DNA from: Paradesertivirga sp036399495
GTDB taxonomy: Bacteria > Bacteroidota > Bacteroidia > Sphingobacteriales > Sphingobacteriaceae
NCBI GenBank assembly: GCA_036399495.1
Contig: DASWMZ010000224.1
Coordinates: forward strand, 3,353 to 67,352
Direction: 5' to 3'
Length of the DNA: 64,000 nucleotides
Shown here: positions 1 through 9,899 of the stretch, in pieces
Layout of the letters: every line of letters starts with the position of its first letter
Numbering within the stretch: the stretch's first letter is position 1
Translations under genes and position numbers: made by a program
Notes under the pieces: generated by a model
What the model was told of the DNA's origin: nothing
The model's input: only the letters and a program-made list of their open reading frames with translations
Databases searched by the model: none

Positions 1-1
1 C

Positions 2-232
2 GGGTTTGAATTTGACGCAGTTTTCAACGTTACTGGTTTTAATTTATTGATAGCAAAACCACGTGCGGATGTAATTTTATTAAAAGCATCTGGTAACGAT
101 TTAACACCTGCCATGCGTACAGCAATGAATACTGTATCGCCAGGCACACGGGTGATATTTGACAATATTGAGGCTGTAGGGCCAGATGGAAGCAGACGTG
201 CAATTGGTTCCATCGTGTTAACCGCTAATTAA
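2..232 (+). CDS. gldM: Gliding motility / type IX secretion protein GldM, C-terminal end (partial)
   Basis: The reading frame is open from the left edge and gives the last 76 residues of a protein. The segment ending in PGTRVIFDNIEAVGPDG is typical of the C-terminus of GldM (PorM), the periplasm-spanning partner of GldL in the proton-driven motor of the type IX secretion system. A TTG lies in frame at 47, but the family sequence continues upstream of it, so it is not the start. gldN follows after 7 bases, which is the usual gldKLMN order. The identification rests on a short fragment plus this context. Confidence 0.85.
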   Translation, partial: GFEFDAVFNVTGFNLLIAKPRADVILLKASGNDLTPAMRTAMNTVSPGTRVIFDNIEAVGPDGSRRAIGSIVLTAN

Positions 233-239
233 TAGTATT

Positions 240-1106
240 ATGAAAAAGATCTTTTTACTGGTATTAAGCTTTGTGGGGAGCGTGAGTCTCTATGCCCAGC
301 TTCCCAACTATAATAATTCTACCAAGCCGGTTGAAAAGCAAAAACCGTTAGACGGTCATTACAAAAAAACCGATTTGAATAGTGCAACAGTTACGCCTTA
401 TGCGAATTTAAGGGAATCTGATGTAATGTTTGCAAAGCGTGTTTACAGGGAGATTGATCTTCGTGAGAAGATGAATCGAATTTACGCGTCTCCTAAAGCG
501 CGTTTAATTGACGTTATTATGGAAGGTGTTACATCTGGAGAGATGACAGCTTATGCTCATCCAATTGGGGGAGACCCGAACATTAACGAGTTTACCACCA
601 TTTTGAAACCTGAAGAGGCTAAAGCTAAATTTGCAGATAGTGTAATCATTCAGCAATTTGATAAAAATGGCGATGCTACCGGAACCGGAGCAAAAGTTGC
701 AGGAGAATTTAACCCGGATAGTATTGTTAAATTTCAAATTAAAGAAGATTGGATTTTTGACAAACAACGCTCTATTTATGAGCCAAGGATAATTGGTATT
801 GCTCCGATGGTTAAGGTTAAAGCAGCCGGACAAGATTTAGGTGAACAACCTGCTTTCTGGATCTACTTCCCTGAAGCCAGACAAACCTTTGTAACCAAAG
901 AAGTGATGAGCAGGGCAAACGATGCCACCGGATTAAGCTATGATGATATTTTCATGAAGCGCATCTTCAGTAGCTATATCGTTAAGGTATCCAATCCGGA
1001 TGATTTACGGATCAAAGATTACGCCCAGGGAATTGATAAACTTTTTGAATCTGAAAGGATTAAAAAAGAACTACTCGATTTCGAACACGATATGTGGTCT
1101 TATTAA
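240..1106 (+). CDS. gldN: Gliding motility / type IX secretion protein GldN
   Basis: This gene encodes 288 residues with an N-terminal signal peptide (MKKIF, hydrophobic stretch, ending near LYAQ). The rest is a soluble periplasmic protein containing the family-like stretch WIFDKQRSIYEPRIIGIAP. GldN (PorN) forms the outer-membrane-associated ring with GldK and is needed for secretion of T9SS cargo and for gliding. It lies 7 bases after gldM and is probably the last gene of the operon, because a strong terminator follows 25 bases after the stop codon. The length matches the family. Confidence 0.9.
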   Translation: MKKIFLLVLSFVGSVSLYAQLPNYNNSTKPVEKQKPLDGHYKKTDLNSATVTPYANLRESDVMFAKRVYREIDLREKMNRIYASPKARLIDVIMEGVTSGEMTAYAHPIGGDPNINEFTTILKPEEAKAKFADSVIIQQFDKNGDATGTGAKVAGEFNPDSIVKFQIKEDWIFDKQRSIYEPRIIGIAPMVKVKAAGQDLGEQPAFWIYFPEARQTFVTKEVMSRANDATGLSYDDIFMKRIFSSYIVKVSNPDDLRIKDYAQGIDKLFESERIKKELLDFEHDMWSY

Positions 1107-1131
1107 GATATGATCATTATAAGATAAAAAG

Positions 1132-1162
1132 TCCCCTGCTAAAATTCAGCAGGGGATTTTTT
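1132..1162. terminator. Bidirectional rho-independent terminator between gldN and uvrC
   Basis: A perfect 9-bp stem (TCCCCTGCT / AGCAGGGGA) with a 7-nt loop is flanked by A5 on the left and T6 on the right, so it can stop transcription in both directions. The uvrC stop codon (1139-1141) lies inside the left arm and loop. Confidence 0.9.
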
Positions 1163-2962
1163 ATTGATATCAAAATAGCTAAGCACTGCGACAGTCTGCT
1201 TGGCATTTACAACTTTCCTTAGTTCATCTTCGCTCGCTTCGCGGATGTTTTTAACAGATTTAAAATGCTTTAATAGGTTTTGCGAGGTGGTTTTCCCTAT
1301 TCCCGGAATACGTTCCAACTCGGTAACCAAAGTTCCCTGATCACGTTTCTTGCGATGAAAGGTAATACCAAAGCGATGTGCTTCGTCGCGTAGCTGCTGG
1401 ATGATCTTCAAAGTCTCCGACTTCTTGTCCAAATACATTGGGTATTGATCGCCGGGATAAAATAGCTCTTCAAGCCGTTTTGCAATTCCAATAACGGTAA
1501 GCTGATTTTCTATTCCTAACTGCTTAAGGCTTTTCATAGCTGACGACAATTGACCTTTTCCCCCATCAATAATAACAAGTTGGGGCAAGGGTGATCCTTC
1601 ATCAAGCATCCGCCGGTAGCGACGAAATACGGCTTCTTCCATCGTAGCAAAATCATTCGGACCTTCAACGGTTTTCACATTAAAATGCCTGTAATCTTTT
1701 TTAGATGGTTTTGCATCTTTAAACACAACAATCGCCGAAACCGGATACTTCCCCTGAAAATTAGAATTATCAAAACATTCAATATGTCGCGGAAGCTGAT
1801 TAAGACGTAAGTCCTTCATCATCTGCGTTAGCAGGCGTTCAATTCTTATTTCCGGGTTTAGCTTTTCGTACTGATCAAGTTTTTCTCGTTTAAAGAAGAC
1901 AACATTTTTATTTGATAGATCAAGTAGCTTTTTCTTTTCTCCAAGCTTAGGAACAGTGAATTTCAGTTTGGGATCATCAATCTCAAGCTCAAAGGGAATA
2001 ATTATTTCCTTTGAGGTGCTGTTGAACCGAGTCCTGAATTCAGAAATGGCAATGGTTAGCAATTCTTCATCCGTCTCATCCAAACGCTTTTTAATCTCTA
2101 GTGTCTGTGTTTGAATTACAGTACCGTTCATCACTTTCAGATAATTAACAAACGCATGTTTTTCATCGGTAGCTATGTTAAATACATCCACATCCGAGAT
2201 AGAAGAGTTCACAATTGTAGACTTACTCTGGTAGCGTTCAAGCAAATCAAATTGCCTTTTAAGGCGATGAGCCTGCTCAAAATTCAGTTCAGCGATGGCT
2301 TGTTCTAATTCGGTTTTCAGTTTTCTGATAACCACACCGATCTTTCCGCAAAGAATATCCTTTATATCTTCAATGCTTTTATTATAATCTTCTTCGTTTT
2401 GGTAAGCCTGACAAGGCCCTTTGCAATTCCCAATCTGATATTCCAGGCAAACTTTATATTTTCCAGCAGCAATATTATCCACCGTAAGGGGAAGATTACA
2501 GGTACGTAGTGGGTAAATTTCTCTAACTAGATCAAGAATGGTGTGCATCATGCTGATAGATGCATAAGGCCCAAGGTATTTGGAACCGTCTTTTATGATA
2601 TTTCTAGTCCAGTAAATTCTAGGGAAGCGCTCATTCTTAATTACTATCCAGGGATACGTTTTATCATCTTTTAAGAGAACATTGTAGCGCGGCTGATGCT
2701 TTTTGATCAGTGCATTTTCAAGAAGCCATGCGTCAATCTCGGTGTCGACAATCGTAAAAGTAATCTTTGCTATTTTGCCAACTAATACCCTAGTCTTGGC
2801 ATTTATGCGATAGGTATCTTTATTAAAATAAGAGCTTACGCGATTCTTTAAGTTTTTGGCTTTACCGATGTAGATGAGTTCGCCTGCGGAATCCCAGTAT
2901 TGATATACACCTGGTTTAGGCGGAATTTTACTTATCGCTTCCCGATGATCAAACTTTTCCAT
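1139..2962 (-). CDS. uvrC: Excinuclease ABC subunit C (UvrC)
   Basis: This gene encodes 607 residues, the usual UvrC length. In order it has a GIY-YIG nuclease domain (PGVYQYWDSAGELIYIGKAK near residue 18), the Cys-rich segment, a UVR motif (ELNFEQAHRLKRQFDLL), the RNase H-like C-terminal nuclease (CFDNSNFQGKYPVSA, VIIDGGKGQL) and a terminal helix-hairpin-helix (IPGIGKTTSQNLLKHF). It makes the dual incision in nucleotide excision repair with UvrAB. The frame is open 40 codons further upstream, but that part is unlike the family and overlaps the end of the PBP gene, so ATG 2962 is chosen. It is the last gene of the sprE-PBP-uvrC run, 23 bases after the PBP stop codon. Confidence 0.95.
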   Translation of the reverse strand: MEKFDHREAISKIPPKPGVYQYWDSAGELIYIGKAKNLKNRVSSYFNKDTYRINAKTRVLVGKIAKITFTIVDTEIDAWLLENALIKKHQPRYNVLLKDDKTYPWIVIKNERFPRIYWTRNIIKDGSKYLGPYASISMMHTILDLVREIYPLRTCNLPLTVDNIAAGKYKVCLEYQIGNCKGPCQAYQNEEDYNKSIEDIKDILCGKIGVVIRKLKTELEQAIAELNFEQAHRLKRQFDLLERYQSKSTIVNSSISDVDVFNIATDEKHAFVNYLKVMNGTVIQTQTLEIKKRLDETDEELLTIAISEFRTRFNSTSKEIIIPFELEIDDPKLKFTVPKLGEKKKLLDLSNKNVVFFKREKLDQYEKLNPEIRIERLLTQMMKDLRLNQLPRHIECFDNSNFQGKYPVSAIVVFKDAKPSKKDYRHFNVKTVEGPNDFATMEEAVFRRYRRMLDEGSPLPQLVIIDGGKGQLSSAMKSLKQLGIENQLTVIGIAKRLEELFYPGDQYPMYLDKKSETLKIIQQLRDEAHRFGITFHRKKRDQGTLVTELERIPGIGKTTSQNLLKHFKSVKNIREASEDELRKVVNAKQTVAVLSYFDINKKSPAEF

Positions 2963-2985
2963 ACACACAAAACCAGAAAAACAAT

Positions 2986-5262
2986 TTACTTTTTTAAAGC
3001 CGGAGCCGCAGGAGTTGGTACAGCAGGTGCTGGCATAGCTGCAACTGAATCTACCGTTGCTTTGGGGGCGTAAGCTTCGCAATTTAAAGCAATGCTAACG
3101 CCACCCTGTGGGGCTTCAAAATCACCTTTTGTATACTTAAGCTTAGGGTCTGCATATACTTTTTTCATATATAACGCAAAAACCGGTAATGCTGAATTTG
3201 CTCCTTCCCCATCGTCTTCAGATGTAAAGTGGATCGCGCGATCTTCTGCACCAGTCCAAACACCGGTAACCAGCTGAGGCGTTATACCTATAAACCAACC
3301 ATCCGAGTTATTTTGGGTGGTGCCGGTTTTACCACCGATAGGGTTGTAAAGGTTATACTTTCCTTGAAGTCTTCTTCCCGTTCCCTGCCGTACCACTCCT
3401 TTTAACATATCAACCATTACATACGCAACCTGAGGGTTCAGAACTTCTCTAACCTGCGGTTTTTTTTCGTACAAAACGTTTCCATTTTTATCTTCGATCT
3501 TCAGCAGGTAAATCGGTTCAGTCCAAACACCCTGATTAACAAATGTAGAGTACGCTCCAACCATTTCGTATATGCTAGCATCGAAAGTTCCAAGGCACAT
3601 TGCCGGTACAATATCAGCTGGCTTAAGGTTGATCCCCATATTTTTTACCATTGTTCCAACTGCAGTCTCGCCAACTTGCTGCATCATATAAGCTGTAGCC
3701 CAGTTTTGAGAATGAGCTAGCGCAGTCTTTAAAGTAATGGGGCCAGAAAGCGGCTTGTGCCCTCCTCCTGGTGTCCAGCCGTTAATGGTTACGGGCTGAT
3801 TCAAAACACGATAGCAAGGCGAATATCCGGCATTAACTGCAACGGCATATGTAAAGGGCTTAGCAGTTGACCCAACCTGCCGCTTTCCCATTTGAACCTG
3901 ATCATACTTGAAATGCTCAAAATTAATTCCGCCAACCCAGGCACGCACATAACCAGCATTTGGCCCGGTTGGTTCCATAGACATCATGGCGTTTCGAAGA
4001 AGTAGTTTGTAATACTTAACAGAATCTAAAGGAGTCATCACCGTATCTAAATCACCCTTCCAACTATATATGGTCATCTTAGTTGGCGTTCGGAAGTTTT
4101 TATGAATATCCCCTTCCGTCAATCCATTTTCCCGCAATTGCCTGTACCTGTCGGAACGCTTTATTCCCTGCTCCAAAACTTGCTCAGCTTCTTTGAATTT
4201 GAACGGGTTTCGGCCTTTCCACGAACGTGTAAATTGTCTTTGAAGCTGAGATATATACTGTCGCTGCGCATCTTCAGCATATTTTTGCATGTGAGAATTA
4301 ATCGTTGTATAAATCTTCAATCCATCGCGGTCAAGGTCGTAAGGCGTGCCATCTGCCTTTTCAATATTCAGCTCTTCGAAAATTTTCTGGACATCTTTTT
4401 TAAGTACCGACCGGAAATAGGCCGCCGTACCGGCATTATGATCGACAGGATTAAACTTAACAACCAATGGCTTTTGCTTAAATTCTTCCGCATCGCCATC
4501 AGTTAAAAAATCTGCTTTACGCATATTTTCTAAAACTGTATTTCTTCGTGCTAAAGACCTTTCGGGATTTCTAATTGGATTATAAAGGCCCGTACCCTTT
4601 AACATGCCGACTAATACCGCCGCTTCTTCAGGTTTTAACTTTGCGGGAGAAGTGTTAAAATACGTTTGGGCAGCCGACTTAATTCCATAACTGTTATAAG
4701 CTCCAAAATCTACCGTATTAAGGTACATCGTAATGATCTCTTCTTTGGTGTATTGGCGCTCGAGCTTGATTGCTGTAATCCACTCTTGTAATTTCTGAAT
4801 TATACGCTTCAGCGGATTTCTGGCTCTGGCTTCTTCCGAGAAAAGGTTTAGTGCCAATTGCTGTGTGATAGTACTTCCACCCTGCTTCTTGCCTATCAGA
4901 TTATAAAAAAGTATGGTGAAGGTTCTTTTGAAATCAATACCAGAATGCGAGTAAAAGCGAATATCTTCCGTAGCAATCAGCGCATTGATAACATTTGGGG
5001 AAATATCCTGATAAGTAATATTTGAACGATTTTGTACAAAGTAGTTTCCTAAAACAACCTGATCGTCTGATATAATTTCTGAGGCAAGATTGCTTTTTGG
5101 ATGTTCAAGGTCTTTAAATGTAGGAAGAGAACCGAATAATCCCAGTCCGATGCTGAATAAAAGAATTATTCCAAATGAAATGCACCCAATAATAATTTTC
5201 CAGAAAGTGATTGTATAACGGTTTACCTCTTGTTTAGTTAAACCCGTATTTTTTTTTTGCAT
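2986..5262 (-). CDS. mrcA: Penicillin-binding protein 1A, bifunctional transglycosylase/transpeptidase
   Basis: This is a 758-residue class A PBP. It has one N-terminal membrane anchor (about 20-45), a GT51 transglycosylase domain with catalytic E99 in the ED..F..H motif and GGSTITQQ at 128-135, then the transpeptidase domain with S465-x-x-K468, SQN at 518-520 and KTG at 645-647. It polymerises and cross-links peptidoglycan at the outer face of the inner membrane. The C-terminus is an Ala/Pro-rich tail. Its ATG directly abuts the stop codon of the upstream sprE-like gene with no spacer, which suggests translational coupling. Confidence 0.95.
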   Translation of the reverse strand: MQKKNTGLTKQEVNRYTITFWKIIIGCISFGIILLFSIGLGLFGSLPTFKDLEHPKSNLASEIISDDQVVLGNYFVQNRSNITYQDISPNVINALIATEDIRFYSHSGIDFKRTFTILFYNLIGKKQGGSTITQQLALNLFSEEARARNPLKRIIQKLQEWITAIKLERQYTKEEIITMYLNTVDFGAYNSYGIKSAAQTYFNTSPAKLKPEEAAVLVGMLKGTGLYNPIRNPERSLARRNTVLENMRKADFLTDGDAEEFKQKPLVVKFNPVDHNAGTAAYFRSVLKKDVQKIFEELNIEKADGTPYDLDRDGLKIYTTINSHMQKYAEDAQRQYISQLQRQFTRSWKGRNPFKFKEAEQVLEQGIKRSDRYRQLRENGLTEGDIHKNFRTPTKMTIYSWKGDLDTVMTPLDSVKYYKLLLRNAMMSMEPTGPNAGYVRAWVGGINFEHFKYDQVQMGKRQVGSTAKPFTYAVAVNAGYSPCYRVLNQPVTINGWTPGGGHKPLSGPITLKTALAHSQNWATAYMMQQVGETAVGTMVKNMGINLKPADIVPAMCLGTFDASIYEMVGAYSTFVNQGVWTEPIYLLKIEDKNGNVLYEKKPQVREVLNPQVAYVMVDMLKGVVRQGTGRRLQGKYNLYNPIGGKTGTTQNNSDGWFIGITPQLVTGVWTGAEDRAIHFTSEDDGEGANSALPVFALYMKKVYADPKLKYTKGDFEAPQGGVSIALNCEAYAPKATVDSVAAMPAPAVPTPAAPALKK

Positions 5263-8118
5263 TTAATAACTGTTCTTAAAAAACTCTATATAGGAGTTCA
5301 CCATTTTCGAATCTTTCAACTTATCTAACCCGTCTTTTGTAATAATGAATGTATTGAATTTATCGGTCGGCACCTTCATTATATCTTTAAGAAGTGGCTG
5401 AATGGTGTTTGCATATGTTCTTACATCTTCAAAAGTATCGAATTTACCAACAAACACTAATTGATTTTCGTTCCCTAGCTCCTGCAACTGATGCCGTATG
5501 GGCACACCCTGGTAACGTGTTCTGTTAAATTGCCCGATGCCAAAGCGGGAAGAACTTAAGTTGTAACTGGCATCTAAAACATTTACTACAAAGTAATACT
5601 CTGCCGCGCCAGGCAGACTAAATTGGCTGTTAAGGACTTTCTTTCTTTGAGCAAGAGTCCCTGAATCTTGCGGCTTCACATCAACTTGTGAAGGAACTGA
5701 CTCTGTCGACCCCGATTCAATAGCCGGAGGTTCTGTCTGAGAAGGTATGACCGGAGCAGATTCGATTGCTGTATTAGCCGTTTGGGCCGGAGTAGTTTGA
5801 GATGGCTGGCTTTGAGGGCTTGCTGACTGCTTTACGGTTTGAGCTTGCAAAACCGGCTCCTCAACAAAACTTGGTTCACTTGGATCGTATTCTAACAAAG
5901 CGGTGATCCTTTCTGCCATTGGAACACGGTTAGCCTTAATATATTCTAAATGCTGTTTTACAAGTGGAGTAACTAATTTATCTCCAGGATATGCAGTTAC
6001 CAACTGCTCTAATACCACTTCGAATGCTGGGAGCTTTTTGGTATGACCGATGGTTAAGGCGTTGAGATATGCTAGCTGCGGAGACAACTTATTATTACTA
6101 TAGGTTTCCTCCATTGATCGGATAGCAGGATTAACCTGGTCGTATTTCCGCTCCGTGTACAACGTGAATATTTTGTCGTATGCTATGTTTAACTGTTGCT
6201 CTTTGTCGTTTTCGTTTTGTGAGTAGTTCGGATCACTAATTACTTTTGCAAACGGAGAATCGGGGTATTTTGATAAAACCAAATCCCGGTAGGAATTTGA
6301 TTTTTGTATATCTGTAGGTTGATATAAACGATATAAATTATAATAAACCGGCAATGTAAAATCGCTTTGCGGAGTATGATTTAATAATTCCTCGTAGGTT
6401 TTGATAGCGATATTATCGTCTTTAAGTTCATCTTTATAAAAATTTCCAATATCATAGAAAGCTTCTGCAATCTTCTTGTTCGATTCAAAAAGCAAAGGTT
6501 CTGTTAAGGGCAGATTTTTATAGGTTTCTCTACTTGCTTCAGGCGTAATGGCTGTAGTATTGGCCGGAACCGATGCACCTATCGGAGCATCAGGATCAGC
6601 AGACATACTTTGAGTCGTTTCCGCTGCGGTTTTAGCAACCCTTCGCCAGTTATCCTCTAGTCGCCTGTTTCCCCACCTCCGTTTAAAGTCAGAAAACCCC
6701 TGACCAATAGCGGCAGTATTATTAAAGTAAAATTTCCCCGTCCCTTTTCCAACCGCTACCGGATTATCAATGCCAGCAATAATATTATCTACGGGAGTTT
6801 GTTGATTCACCTGATTGATTGCTTGCTCGGATTGCTGCCTTACAATTTCTCCGATGCGCCTTTCACGTTCAGCTTCTGGCAATCGAGCAAGCATTTGCAA
6901 AGTATCTTCTCTTGCAATAATCTGATACCGATTTGCCAAAAGCTCAAGATTATCGCCTTTCTTTTTAATTAGATCAAAACCGGGATATTTAGGAGATAAC
7001 GAAGTTATAGTACTATCATAATAGGCTTTAGCCATTAAATAATCTCTATTTGCAAAATAAATATCAGCAAGCTTCAAAAACGACAAGCCTTTTTGGTTCT
7101 GGTTGATCGTGCTTACTTTAGCTGCGGTTTTATAGTTTTCGATAGCCGCATCAACCTGATTTTTATCTAAATAATAATTTGCGAGATTATAATAAATCTG
7201 GTCATTAAAGTCTTTGTTTTTATCGTCTTTTAATAAAGATTTTAAACGAGTAATACGATCTATTTTCTTACCACTCTGTTCATCTTCAATTTTAATACGG
7301 TTAAGATTTGCATTAAAAGCCATTTCAAAAGGAGCATTACTTTTTACAACATAACTGTAGTTTTTATAAGCGTCCTCATGTTGCATATTTTTTTCCTGCA
7401 ATTGCGCGAGAAGATATCTCCATCTTATTTTATTGGATTTACTGGTTCTAAAGTCCAAGGCTTTATTCAAAGCGAGAACCCCCTCCGAGAAATTATTTTG
7501 ACTAAGTAAATACTGAGCTCGTGTAGCGTAAACATCAGCTTTAAGTTTCTTTGAGTTATCTATATATTTCAATGCACTGTCAATAGCAATAGAAGCTTCT
7601 GCAGTATTTTCTAATTGCAACAAAGCCCGTGCATTCCAAATTGAAGCTTCAAGTTTGGTCTTATGTTCTTTGGGATAGCTTTCATATATATATGTATAGT
7701 ATTCTGAGGCATTGAAAAATTGAGCTTTAAGATAATTCGCCTTGGCAATTAATAAGTATGCATCGTCTACATATTTACTGTGCAACTTATCATCCACAAT
7801 AGTATTTGCCTTTTTTATAACAGAGTCGAGAATTCCTGCTTCGGAAGCGGAAGCAGTTTCCGAAGGTTCCTTGTAGACGCTCAATAGATTAGTGAAATCG
7901 TCCAGGTAGCCCGTTTCAATATTGGTAATACTTTCATCTAACAAGAGATTAGAGTTATAAATAATATTATAGCGGGCGGTAAGATTTTGCATGCCACGGC
8001 TGGTTACGGTATCTCGTGATGTAACACAACTATAAAAGGTGGTGCTTATAAAAATGCACGCAAAAAAGAAAACAAATTTAGATTTCAAGGTGGAGTTTAA
8101 TTGTTTATACATAAACAA
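5263..8118 (-). CDS. sprE: SprE/PorW-like TPR lipoprotein of the type IX secretion system
   Basis: This gene encodes 951 residues. The N-terminus is a lipoprotein signal with the acceptor Cys at residue 31 (FYSC). Next comes the segment NLTARYNIIYNSN, which resembles the conserved start of SprE/PorW, then many TPR-like helical repeats (about 90-400 and 550-770), a Gln/Pro/Ser/Thr-rich linker near 775-830 and a small C-terminal domain. SprE is required for gliding and secretion in Flavobacterium, and PorW links T9SS subcomplexes in Porphyromonas. The family call is by recognition of the N-terminus, lipobox and architecture. The nearby gldMN genes fit. A generic TPR lipoprotein is the alternative. 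Confidence 0.7.
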   Translation of the reverse strand: MFMYKQLNSTLKSKFVFFFACIFISTTFYSCVTSRDTVTSRGMQNLTARYNIIYNSNLLLDESITNIETGYLDDFTNLLSVYKEPSETASASEAGILDSVIKKANTIVDDKLHSKYVDDAYLLIAKANYLKAQFFNASEYYTYIYESYPKEHKTKLEASIWNARALLQLENTAEASIAIDSALKYIDNSKKLKADVYATRAQYLLSQNNFSEGVLALNKALDFRTSKSNKIRWRYLLAQLQEKNMQHEDAYKNYSYVVKSNAPFEMAFNANLNRIKIEDEQSGKKIDRITRLKSLLKDDKNKDFNDQIYYNLANYYLDKNQVDAAIENYKTAAKVSTINQNQKGLSFLKLADIYFANRDYLMAKAYYDSTITSLSPKYPGFDLIKKKGDNLELLANRYQIIAREDTLQMLARLPEAERERRIGEIVRQQSEQAINQVNQQTPVDNIIAGIDNPVAVGKGTGKFYFNNTAAIGQGFSDFKRRWGNRRLEDNWRRVAKTAAETTQSMSADPDAPIGASVPANTTAITPEASRETYKNLPLTEPLLFESNKKIAEAFYDIGNFYKDELKDDNIAIKTYEELLNHTPQSDFTLPVYYNLYRLYQPTDIQKSNSYRDLVLSKYPDSPFAKVISDPNYSQNENDKEQQLNIAYDKIFTLYTERKYDQVNPAIRSMEETYSNNKLSPQLAYLNALTIGHTKKLPAFEVVLEQLVTAYPGDKLVTPLVKQHLEYIKANRVPMAERITALLEYDPSEPSFVEEPVLQAQTVKQSASPQSQPSQTTPAQTANTAIESAPVIPSQTEPPAIESGSTESVPSQVDVKPQDSGTLAQRKKVLNSQFSLPGAAEYYFVVNVLDASYNLSSSRFGIGQFNRTRYQGVPIRHQLQELGNENQLVFVGKFDTFEDVRTYANTIQPLLKDIMKVPTDKFNTFIITKDGLDKLKDSKMVNSYIEFFKNSY

Positions 8119-8174
8119 CCTCTAAGAGGAAATATTATCTCAGCGTTTCTATGACTCATCCGTTTAATAATTTT

Positions 8175-8182
8175 CAAATATA
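8175..8182 (-). promoter_or_regulatory. Bacteroidota -7 promoter element upstream of sprE-like gene
   Basis: The minus strand reads TATATTTG, an exact match to the phylum consensus TAnnTTTG, about 57 bases before the sprE-like ATG. No convincing -33 TTG is seen. Confidence 0.5.
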
Positions 8183-8196
8183 AGCTATTGGCTGAT

Positions 8197-9825
8197 TTAT
8201 TCGGGAACAGTAAGGGGCGTAAACTCGAATTTTTCTGCGTCGAAAAGCCCCAAGTCGCTAAGTTTAATGGAAGGTATTACCAGCAAAGCCATAAAAGATA
8301 AAGTCATAAACGGAGATGACAGTTTTGAATCCAGTTTTTTTGCGAACAGGTCTATTTCAGTGTATAAATTTGCAACATCATACCCATTTTGGTTGGTCAT
8401 AATTCCGGCCACGGGCAATGGCAAAAGTTTAAAATCGGTTGCTGACACGGCCACTATTCCTCCTTTACAGGATATTATTTTATTCACTGCATCTGCTATC
8501 AGTTCGTCACTCGTACCAACCGCGATAATATTATGTGAATCATGTGCGATGGAAGAAGCAATTGCTCCATTCTTTAGTCCGAAGTTTTTAATAAACGCAA
8601 CTGCAGGCGGAGCTTGCTGATACCGGTTTTTTACAACGATTTTTAAAGTGTCTGTTTCTTGATCTGAGATAACAAAACCATCTTTGATCGATGCATCTTC
8701 AATCAAACTTTTGGTAATTAACTGCCCGTCTAAAGGTTCGATAACCCTAATTTTTGAACCCGATGCCCTTACCTGTATTTCTGAAACATCAATTGGCAAG
8801 CAATCGAACTTATTTATAGGCATAGCTTCTACTGATTCGATTAAAGACTTTCCATCTTCAGCTACAAGATGGCCGTTGATATAGGTTTGTTTTACATTAA
8901 AGCTTTCCAAATTATGTATTATGATAAAGTCCGCGGCATCGCCCTCGCGAAGCAAGCCGCAATCGAGCGAATAATGTAAAACTGGATTAACGCACGCAGC
9001 CTTAAGTATCTTAAATAAGTCGACGCCTTTTGCGAGCGCACGTATCACCAGCTGATTTATATGTCCAATTAATAAACTATCCGGATGTTTATCGTCTGAG
9101 CAAAACATAATATCATCTTCAAAATCATGAAGAAGATCGATCAAGCTTTCAAAGTTCTTTGCCGCACTTCCTTCTCTTATCAGAATTTTCATTCCATGTT
9201 TAAGTTTGTCCAGGGCTTCATCCCCACTAAAACATTCGTGATCAGTACTTATTCCGGCATCAATGTACGTCCTGGCTTGTTCCCCGGTTAAACCAGGAGC
9301 ATGGCCGTCAACCTTTTTATTATATTTTTTTGCTAGCTGTATCTTCTCATAAACCAGCGGATCATTAAATAATACACCAGGCCAATTCATCATTTCTGCC
9401 AGGTATTTGATCTTATCAGATTGCAACAGTTCATCAATCTCAATTGCTGAGATTTGCGCGCCAGCCGTTTCAAAAACCGTTGCAGGCACACACGATGGCG
9501 CACCAAAATAAAACTTAAACGGTACCTGTTCACCATTTTCGATCATGAATTCGACCCCGGCCATACCGCAAACATTCGCTATTTCGTGAGGATCGGACAC
9601 CGTCGCAACCGTACCATGCACAACTGCCATTTTTGCAAATTCAGAAGGCACTAGCATTGAACTTTCGATATGAACGTGAGCGTCAATAAATCCCGGGAGG
9701 ATAAATTGATTTTCTGCTGTGTCGCACGGTTCAATTCGCGCGATTCTCCCCTCGGTTACAATCACCCTTCCCGGATAGATTCTCCTATTTAAAATATCGA
9801 TTATGTTTCCTGATATTGCTTTCAT
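8197..9825 (-). CDS. ade: Adenine deaminase
   Basis: This gene encodes 542 residues of the amidohydrolase superfamily. It has an N-terminal composite beta-domain, the metal-binding start of the barrel GFIDAHVHIESSM near residue 44, further metal ligands in DGHAPG and STDHEC, and a C-terminal region with the family motif AHDSHNIIAVG. It hydrolyses adenine to hypoxanthine and ammonia for purine salvage and is cytosolic. The length and the separate C-terminal domain distinguish it from eukaryote-type adenosine deaminases. It is monocistronic, divergent from the ATP synthase operon, with 78 bases to the next gene. Confidence 0.93.
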   Translation of the reverse strand: MKAISGNIIDILNRRIYPGRVIVTEGRIARIEPCDTAENQFILPGFIDAHVHIESSMLVPSEFAKMAVVHGTVATVSDPHEIANVCGMAGVEFMIENGEQVPFKFYFGAPSCVPATVFETAGAQISAIEIDELLQSDKIKYLAEMMNWPGVLFNDPLVYEKIQLAKKYNKKVDGHAPGLTGEQARTYIDAGISTDHECFSGDEALDKLKHGMKILIREGSAAKNFESLIDLLHDFEDDIMFCSDDKHPDSLLIGHINQLVIRALAKGVDLFKILKAACVNPVLHYSLDCGLLREGDAADFIIIHNLESFNVKQTYINGHLVAEDGKSLIESVEAMPINKFDCLPIDVSEIQVRASGSKIRVIEPLDGQLITKSLIEDASIKDGFVISDQETDTLKIVVKNRYQQAPPAVAFIKNFGLKNGAIASSIAHDSHNIIAVGTSDELIADAVNKIISCKGGIVAVSATDFKLLPLPVAGIMTNQNGYDVANLYTEIDLFAKKLDSKLSSPFMTLSFMALLVIPSIKLSDLGLFDAEKFEFTPLTVPE

Positions 9826-9875
9826 GCTCTCAACAGCAAACTAACAAATAAAACTATACACTATCAGTAAATTAG

Positions 9876-9883
9876 TATTTTTG
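9876..9883 (+). promoter_or_regulatory. Bacteroidota -7 promoter element of the ATP synthase operon
   Basis: TATTTTTG matches TAnnTTTG and sits 16 bases before the first ATG of the operon, in the divergent gap with ade. The -33 element is not obvious. Confidence 0.5.
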
Positions 9884-9899
9884 ACCATACCTATTATTT

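Noticed and set aside
504..833. 109-codon frame on the minus strand inside gldN
   Set aside because: It lies wholly within gldN, which has clear family motifs, and its predicted protein has no recognisable features.
2963..3082. N-terminal extension of uvrC by 40 codons
   Set aside because: It overlaps the PBP gene end, is Ser/Cys-rich and unlike any UvrC; ATG 2962 gives the normal start.
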